Shown here in pieces: positions 60,488-64,000 of a stretch of DNA of 64,000 nucleotides. Location: contig NZ_JAMGBC010000001.1 in assembly GCF_023516495.1 (NCBI RefSeq), forward strand, positions 1,946,501-2,010,500. Direction: 5' to 3'. The notes under the pieces were generated by a model. The model was not told where the DNA came from. It did not search any database and was given only the letters and a program-made list of their open reading frames with translations. How positions within the stretch are numbered: the first letter of the stretch is position 1; every line of letters starts with the position of its first letter. Source of the DNA: Sphingomonas anseongensis. GTDB taxonomy: Bacteria > Pseudomonadota > Alphaproteobacteria > Sphingomonadales > Sphingomonadaceae. A program made the translations under genes and the position numbers.

Positions 60488-61606
60488 ATGGACGAGCAAA
60501 GCCGCCCTGTTTTCCTTCCAGTCGGTGACAATTCGGCCCGCGTCTTTGGGCTGGAGGGCCGCGAGCGCGCCTGCCGGCTGGCCGCAAATGCGGGCTTCGA
60601 GAGGGTGGATTCCATCCCTGGGGGCAGTCCGGCGCTCCTTGCGAACATGGACTTCGCCTGGGACCCGGCGTGGCTGCGGGTGATGGCGACGCGACCGGGG
60701 AGCGTGCTGGAGTTCGAGGGTCACCCGGTGCTCGCGCACGTCCCGGTCGGCCATTCGCGGACCCCGGTCGAGCAGGCGATGACCGGCGCCGGAGGTTCCC
60801 TCGAAGGGCTGGAACGGCTGGACTCGCAGAATGCCGAGATCACTTACGACGAGCTGAGGAAACGCGAGCGGCCGTTCGTCCTTCCGCTGAGCGAAGAGAC
60901 CGCGGGCGACGTCGAGCGCGCGGCATACGACGCCTCGTACAAGGGCGTTACCGACGTGCTGACGCTCTACCTGTGGCGACGGCCGGCCTTCTACCTGACC
61001 CGCTGGGCGGCCGAGGCGGGGCTGACCCCCAACGTCATCACCGCGTTCGGCGGGCTGCTGTGCGTCCTCGCCTTCTTCTATTTCTGGTTCGGCAATTACT
61101 GGCTGGGAGTGGCCGCGGGCTTCATCTTCATGGTGCTCGACACCGTCGACGGGAAGCTCGCGCGCTGCACGGGGACCTCGTCGCGATGGGGTGAGGTGCT
61201 CGACCACGGGATCGACCTCATCCACCCGCCCTTCTGGTACTGGGCCTGGGCGCACGGGCTGGGGACTTACGGCCGCCCGCTGGAGCCGGTCTATGAGACG
61301 ATGCTGCTGGCAACGATCGTCATCGGCTATGTCGCGCAACGCGTGATCGAAGGCATCTTCATCAAGCGCTTCGCCATGCACATCCACGTGTGGCGGCCGA
61401 TCGACAGCCGATTCCGGCTGGTCACTGCCCGCCGCAACCCGAACATGGTGCTCCTCGTCCTCGCCCTGCTCGCGGGGCGGCCGGACGTCGGGCTCGAGCT
61501 CGTCGGCGCGTGGACGATCCTGTCGCTGATTTTCCACACCGTCCGCCTGGCGCAGGCCGAGATGCGCGCGTGGCGGGGGGAGCCGGTCGTGTCCTGGCTG
61601 ACATGA
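60488..61606 (+). CDS. CDP-alcohol phosphatidyltransferase family enzyme with extended N-terminus
   Basis: The 372-residue membrane enzyme has the full signature D218xxD221G222xxA225R226-x8-G235-x3-D239-x3-D243 (DTVDGKLAR, then GEVLDHGID). Helices around it form the membrane domain. The first ~150 residues are unusual for the family and resemble a worn-down nucleotidyltransferase (GLEGRERACRLAANAGFERV). The enzyme would transfer a CDP-activated alcohol to an acceptor alcohol, making a phosphodiester. Its stop overlaps the next start by 4 nt. The acceptor is unknown. Confidence 0.88.
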   Translation: MDEQSRPVFLPVGDNSARVFGLEGRERACRLAANAGFERVDSIPGGSPALLANMDFAWDPAWLRVMATRPGSVLEFEGHPVLAHVPVGHSRTPVEQAMTGAGGSLEGLERLDSQNAEITYDELRKRERPFVLPLSEETAGDVERAAYDASYKGVTDVLTLYLWRRPAFYLTRWAAEAGLTPNVITAFGGLLCVLAFFYFWFGNYWLGVAAGFIFMVLDTVDGKLARCTGTSSRWGEVLDHGIDLIHPPFWYWAWAHGLGTYGRPLEPVYETMLLATIVIGYVAQRVIEGIFIKRFAMHIHVWRPIDSRFRLVTARRNPNMVLLVLALLAGRPDVGLELVGAWTILSLIFHTVRLAQAEMRAWRGEPVVSWLT

Positions 61607-62361
61607 TCGCGGTCGTCCTGGCCGGCTCCAGGCCCGGGAGCGACCCGCTTGCGGCGGCCTTCGGGACCGACCTCAAGGCCCTCGTGCCCGTCGGCGGCAA
61701 GCCGATGGTTCGCTGGCCGGTCGAGGCCCTGCTCGCCTCGCCCCGCTTCTCGCGGGTGCTGGTGCTCGCGCAGGAGCCTGAGCGGATAGCCGAGGCCTTG
61801 CCCGCGCATCCCAAGCTCAGCGTCGAGAAGTCGCTCGGATCGATCGCCGCAACTCTCGAGCGCATGTGCTTCGACCCTACCTTGGAATGGCCGCTGTTCG
61901 TCACCACCGCCGACCACGTTCTTCTCGACCACGGCATGATCGACGAATTCTGCGACCTGGGGGAGCTTGCCGACATCGCGATCGGCGTGGTCGAGCGCGA
62001 AAATTTGATGGCGCGCTTGCCGAGGTCGCAGCGGACCTGGATTCGCTTCCGTTCGGGCGCCTACAGCGGCGCGAACATGTTCCTGCTGAGCGGCAAGAAG
62101 GTGCTTCCCGCGCTCGAAGTGTGGCGGTCGATCGAGCAGGACCGGAAGAAAGCCTGGTCATTGCTGTGGGCGCTTGGACCGCTCACCTTCGTCGGAGCGG
62201 CGCTTCGGCTCCGGACCATCCACCAGACGCTCGACAGGATCGGCGAAAGGCTGGGGGCCAAGATCGAGGCGGTCGACCTGTCCGACCCGCTCGCGGCGGT
62301 CGACGTCGACAAGCTTGCGGATCACGGGCTGGTCGAGCAGCTGCTCAAGGAACGCTCATGA
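61603..62361 (+). CDS. NTP transferase-like nucleotidyltransferase
   Basis: The 252-residue protein has the Rossmann-type sugar/alcohol phosphate nucleotidyltransferase opening: AVVLAGSRPGSDPLAAAFG, then DLKALVPVGGKPMVRWPVEA, the metal-binding TTADHVLLD around residue 105, and SGANMFLLSGKKVLPAL. In the context of the upstream CDP-alcohol transferase it is the likely enzyme that makes the CDP-activated substrate. ATGA overlaps at both ends show coupling within the three-gene cassette. CTP use is inferred. Confidence 0.85.
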   Translation: MIAVVLAGSRPGSDPLAAAFGTDLKALVPVGGKPMVRWPVEALLASPRFSRVLVLAQEPERIAEALPAHPKLSVEKSLGSIAATLERMCFDPTLEWPLFVTTADHVLLDHGMIDEFCDLGELADIAIGVVERENLMARLPRSQRTWIRFRSGAYSGANMFLLSGKKVLPALEVWRSIEQDRKKAWSLLWALGPLTFVGAALRLRTIHQTLDRIGERLGAKIEAVDLSDPLAAVDVDKLADHGLVEQLLKERS

Positions 62362-63029
62362 GCGACCTTGCGGTCTACGATCTCGACCGGACGATCACCC
62401 GTCGCCCGACCTATACCTTGTTCCTGATCCACTGCGCCATGCGGCGGCAGCAATGGCGGCTGGTCTTTGCCCCCGTCGTGGTCCTGGCGATGCTGGCTTA
62501 TGCGATGGGCCTGTTCGACCGCGGCCGGCTGAAGGAGATCTGCCAGACGCTGTTGATCGGCCACAAGGTCCATGGGCGAGACCTCATGCCGCTGGCGGAA
62601 AGCTTCGCCGATGCGACCATCGCCCGCAACATCCGGCCGGGCGCTCGGAAGGCAATCGAACGTGACCGCTCCGAAGGACGCCGGCTGGTCCTCGCGACCG
62701 CATCGTACCGCCTCTACGCCGACGCGATCGCCGAGCGGCTGCATTTCGACGACGTGATCGCCACCGGCTCGGTGATCGGCCTCGATGAGCGCGTGCACGC
62801 ACGGATCGAAGGCAGCAATTGCTACGGCGAGGAGAAGATGCGGATGATCGCCGACTGGGTCGAAAAATCAGGCCTGCTCGGCAAGCACGGCCACGTCCGC
62901 TTCTATTCCGACCACGCGTCCGACGAGCCGGCGTTCAACTGGTCGGACGAGCCGGTGGCGGTGAACCCGCATGACCGGCTTGCGCGCATGGCCGTGGAGA
63001 GAGGGTGGGCCGTGGAAGATTGGGGCTAA
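62358..63029 (+). CDS. HAD-IB family phosphatase
   Basis: The 223-residue protein has the HAD nucleophile motif DLDRTIT (residues 8-14), motif II near LVLATASYRLYADAIAERL, and SDHASDEPAFNWSDEPVAVN as motif III/IV. Size and HAD-IB cap suggest a phosphoserine phosphatase-like or phosphatidylglycerophosphatase-like enzyme. As the last gene of the cassette it may dephosphorylate the phosphodiester precursor made by the two upstream enzymes. Its stop codon lies within the left arm of the first palindromic repeat. Confidence 0.88.
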   Translation: MSDLAVYDLDRTITRRPTYTLFLIHCAMRRQQWRLVFAPVVVLAMLAYAMGLFDRGRLKEICQTLLIGHKVHGRDLMPLAESFADATIARNIRPGARKAIERDRSEGRRLVLATASYRLYADAIAERLHFDDVIATGSVIGLDERVHARIEGSNCYGEEKMRMIADWVEKSGLLGKHGHVRFYSDHASDEPAFNWSDEPVAVNPHDRLARMAVERGWAVEDWG

Positions 63030-63060
63030 TGTCTGCTTTCGACCCATTGCGGACATTAGC
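63025..63060. repeat. Palindromic intergenic repeat, copy A
   Basis: GCTAATGTCTGC and GCGGACATTAGC form a 12-pair stem (one T-G wobble) around the 12-base loop TTTCGACCCATT, the core of the repeat family at this end. It includes the stop codon of the HAD phosphatase gene and could act as its terminator or mRNA stabiliser. Confidence 0.88.
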
Positions 63061-63081
63061 TAACCCACAGATACTGCACGA

Positions 63082-63489
63082 ATGAACACATCAATCCGAG
63101 CAGCTCTGCTGATCCTGATTGCCACCGCAACCTCGTGCACATCAGAACCGCCTGAACTGGCAAAGTCGCAGTGTTCCCGTGTAGGTCAGCGCTTGGGTGA
63201 AACGCCGGTCAAAGGTTTCATCTTTGGTGAACTTGGCACCAAGGTTTTGCTCAACTCATGTCCTGGCGTTCAAGTCCCCATAACTTTCATTGGCGACGCG
63301 CCACCTGAGTTCATGAAGCTGGTGAGTGTTGCGGTTCAGCGGGAAGACGTGCTTGGTTTTGAGGCAGTAGCTAATGGGTTTGTCGTGCAAGAGCGGGACG
63401 GGGATCCGGTGCTCATTCTAACGAGCTTGGACAAGCTACGAGAGGCCCCCAGCATTGTGGCAGCGAGAGAAACCGCGTCAGGGCAATAG
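63082..63489 (+). CDS. Lipoprotein of unknown function
   Basis: The 135-residue protein has a lipoprotein-like signal (residues 1-19, ATATSC at the lipobox region) and a mature part with CSRVGQRLGETPVKGFIFGE and CPGVQVPITFIGDAPPEF, giving two further cysteines. No family is recognised. The codon use is visibly less GC-biased than in the genes to the left, which points to recent arrival or fast evolution. It is flanked on both sides by copies of the palindromic repeat. Confidence 0.6.
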   Translation: MNTSIRAALLILIATATSCTSEPPELAKSQCSRVGQRLGETPVKGFIFGELGTKVLLNSCPGVQVPITFIGDAPPEFMKLVSVAVQREDVLGFEAVANGFVVQERDGDPVLILTSLDKLREAPSIVAARETASGQ

Positions 63490-63534
63490 TGTCTGGTTTC
63501 CACCCATTGCAGACGTTTGGTTGCTTTCGACCCA
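63490..63534. repeat. Palindromic intergenic repeat, copies B and C
   Basis: Copy B (from 63490) begins directly after the lipoprotein stop: GTCTG and CAGAC pair around the same loop core (TTTCCACCCATT), with a change on both arms relative to copy A that keeps the pairing. Copy C (63522-63534, TGCTTTCGACCCA) is a half copy without its right arm. Confidence 0.8.
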
Positions 63535-63555
63535 AGTAGGTGCGAGCGGGAAAAT

Positions 63556-63714
63556 GTGTCCCGTTGGTGGCTTGTCGCTCTAGTCCTGACCGCTGCTCTC
63601 GTGCGGGAGCTGATCGTGTGGCTTGGCTATTCCTGGATCGTGGCAACGAGCGTTGCGATCATTTTGATGGTCGCATTCTTTCTGCTGTCGATCCGACGCC
63701 TGCACAAGCGTTGA
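63556..63714 (+). CDS. Small membrane protein
   Basis: The 52-residue frame from GTG 63556 encodes two hydrophobic stretches (WWLVALVLTAALVRELIVWL and ATSVAIILMVAFFLLSI) and a basic end. A longer reading from TTG 63517 would translate part of the repeat and was rejected. Expression is unproven. Confidence 0.4.
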   Translation: MSRWWLVALVLTAALVRELIVWLGYSWIVATSVAIILMVAFFLLSIRRLHKR

Positions 63715-63719
63715 CGCCG

Positions 63720-63776
63720 CGTCCGCTTTCCACCCAAAGTTGCCGTGACTGCTTTCGACCCATTGCGGACATTGGC
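63720..63776. repeat. Palindromic intergenic repeat, copy D (two sub-units)
   Basis: A first unit (63720-63749, CGTCCGCTTTCCACCCAAAG then TTGCCGTGAC) is followed by a second (63746-63776, TGCTTTCGACCCATTGCGGA). GTCCGC at 63721 is the exact complement of GCGGAC at 63765, so the two units together can form a larger hairpin. Confidence 0.85.
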
Positions 63777-63798
63777 TGGCCCGACCAATCTACCCTTC

Positions 63799-63957
63799 AT
63801 GCGGATGCCTGGACCGGCGCTTTCGTGCGTCATCATCGCGGCTGTAATTTCAGCGGCCCTAGTAGCGCTGGGCGATACAACTTGGGGTGTTATCGGATTT
63901 GTTGCCTCGGGGCTGTTTTGGGCGGCTCTCTACGTGCTGGTCGGGGGGAAGCGCTAA
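63799..63957 (+). CDS. Small two-helix membrane protein
   Basis: The 52-residue frame from ATG 63799 has two hydrophobic helices (LSCVIIAAVISAALVALG and WGVIGFVASGLFWAALYVLV) and ends GGKR. The longer reading from GTG 63745 would start inside repeat copy D and is rejected. No family recognised. Confidence 0.45.
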   Translation: MRMPGPALSCVIIAAVISAALVALGDTTWGVIGFVASGLFWAALYVLVGGKR

Positions 63958-63987
63958 CGTCCGCTTTCCACCCAAACTTGCCGCGAC
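63958..63987. repeat. Palindromic intergenic repeat, copy E
   Basis: CGTCCGCTTTCCACCCAAAC followed by TTGCCGCGAC repeats the first unit of copy D almost exactly (two differences in 30) and starts at the base after the stop codon of the preceding small gene. The window ends shortly after, so a partner unit may lie outside. Confidence 0.85.
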
Positions 63988-64000
63988 AGGAATGGCAGGT

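Noticed and set aside
62868-63056. Short minus-strand peptide beginning MSAMGRKQTL, and similar peptides at 63413-63646 and 63627-63836
   Set aside because: They are translations of the palindromic repeat family and antisense to other frames, not genes.
63025-63987. Integron attC sites, because small genes alternate with palindromes
   Set aside because: No paired GTTRRRY/RYYYAAC core is present in copy A, and the repeat matches the dispersed sphingomonad intergenic type; no integrase gene is in view.

Overview
The window is a GC-rich bacterial chromosome segment with dense gene packing, many 1-8 nt stop/start overlaps and frequent GTG/TTG starts. Gene content points to an alphaproteobacterium of the Sphingomonadales: two TonB-dependent receptors with the DIIVT-type N-terminal box, CobS/CobT, a DUF2093 protein, TPR-sulfotransferases and dioxygenases, a HisKA_2 sensor kinase with a single-domain receiver, and, at the right edge, the short palindromic intergenic repeats that are so often mis-annotated as peptides in sphingomonads. 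All assignments come from reading motifs by eye; no database search was run. No insertion sequence, prophage, CRISPR array or rRNA was seen.

Layout. 1-4333 (minus) is a seven-gene run of small detoxification-type enzymes (VOC, GST, tandem DUF1428, VOC, PhnB-like VOC, SRPBCC, DHFR/RibD-like cut by the window edge), divergent from an HxlR regulator with an SCP2-like C-terminus (4401-5075). 5132-7947 holds cobS-cobT. 7948-8176 is gene-free but rich in nested inverted repeats. 8177-15210 is housekeeping: rpmB, tadA, a CorC/CNNM-type protein, purD and xseA back to back, and small membrane or secreted proteins. 15440-24368 is the most unusual block: a TonB receptor, then three consecutive genes each joining a helical-repeat region to a different iron/2-oxoglutarate dioxygenase fold, then two duplicated small secreted two-cysteine proteins, and opposite them a TPR-sulfotransferase. 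24408-29534 has clpB, an M15-type peptidase, a PHA-system protein and an FprA-like reductase; tRNA-Pro(CGG) follows.

29755-45108 reads as a peptide-utilisation region. On the minus strand a tightly packed series runs XRE-cupin regulator, dipeptide epimerase, YkvI-type transporter, serine hydrolase, oligopeptidase B, thioesterase, maleylacetoacetate isomerase, class II aldolase and an FMN 2-hydroxyacid dehydrogenase. On the plus strand, divergent from the regulator, are a TonB receptor, a membrane-anchored serine hydrolase and a POT peptide symporter. Together these could carry peptides from the outer membrane to cytosolic breakdown.

45136-56949 mixes small envelope proteins, a receiver/HisKA_2 kinase pair, a PilZ membrane protein, aminopeptidase P, a cupin, tRNA-Thr(GGT), a GH43-like protein with an odd insertion, a threonine-aldolase-like enzyme, an EamA exporter and PepN. 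56951-60433 (minus) is an Mla-type lipid transport operon (permease, ATPase, MCE protein, lipoprotein). Divergent from it, 60488-63029 is a three-gene cassette (CDP-alcohol phosphotransferase, nucleotidyltransferase, HAD phosphatase) that looks like a complete route to an unknown phosphodiester or phospholipid. The right end (63025-64000) alternates three tiny ORFs with copies of a palindromic repeat.
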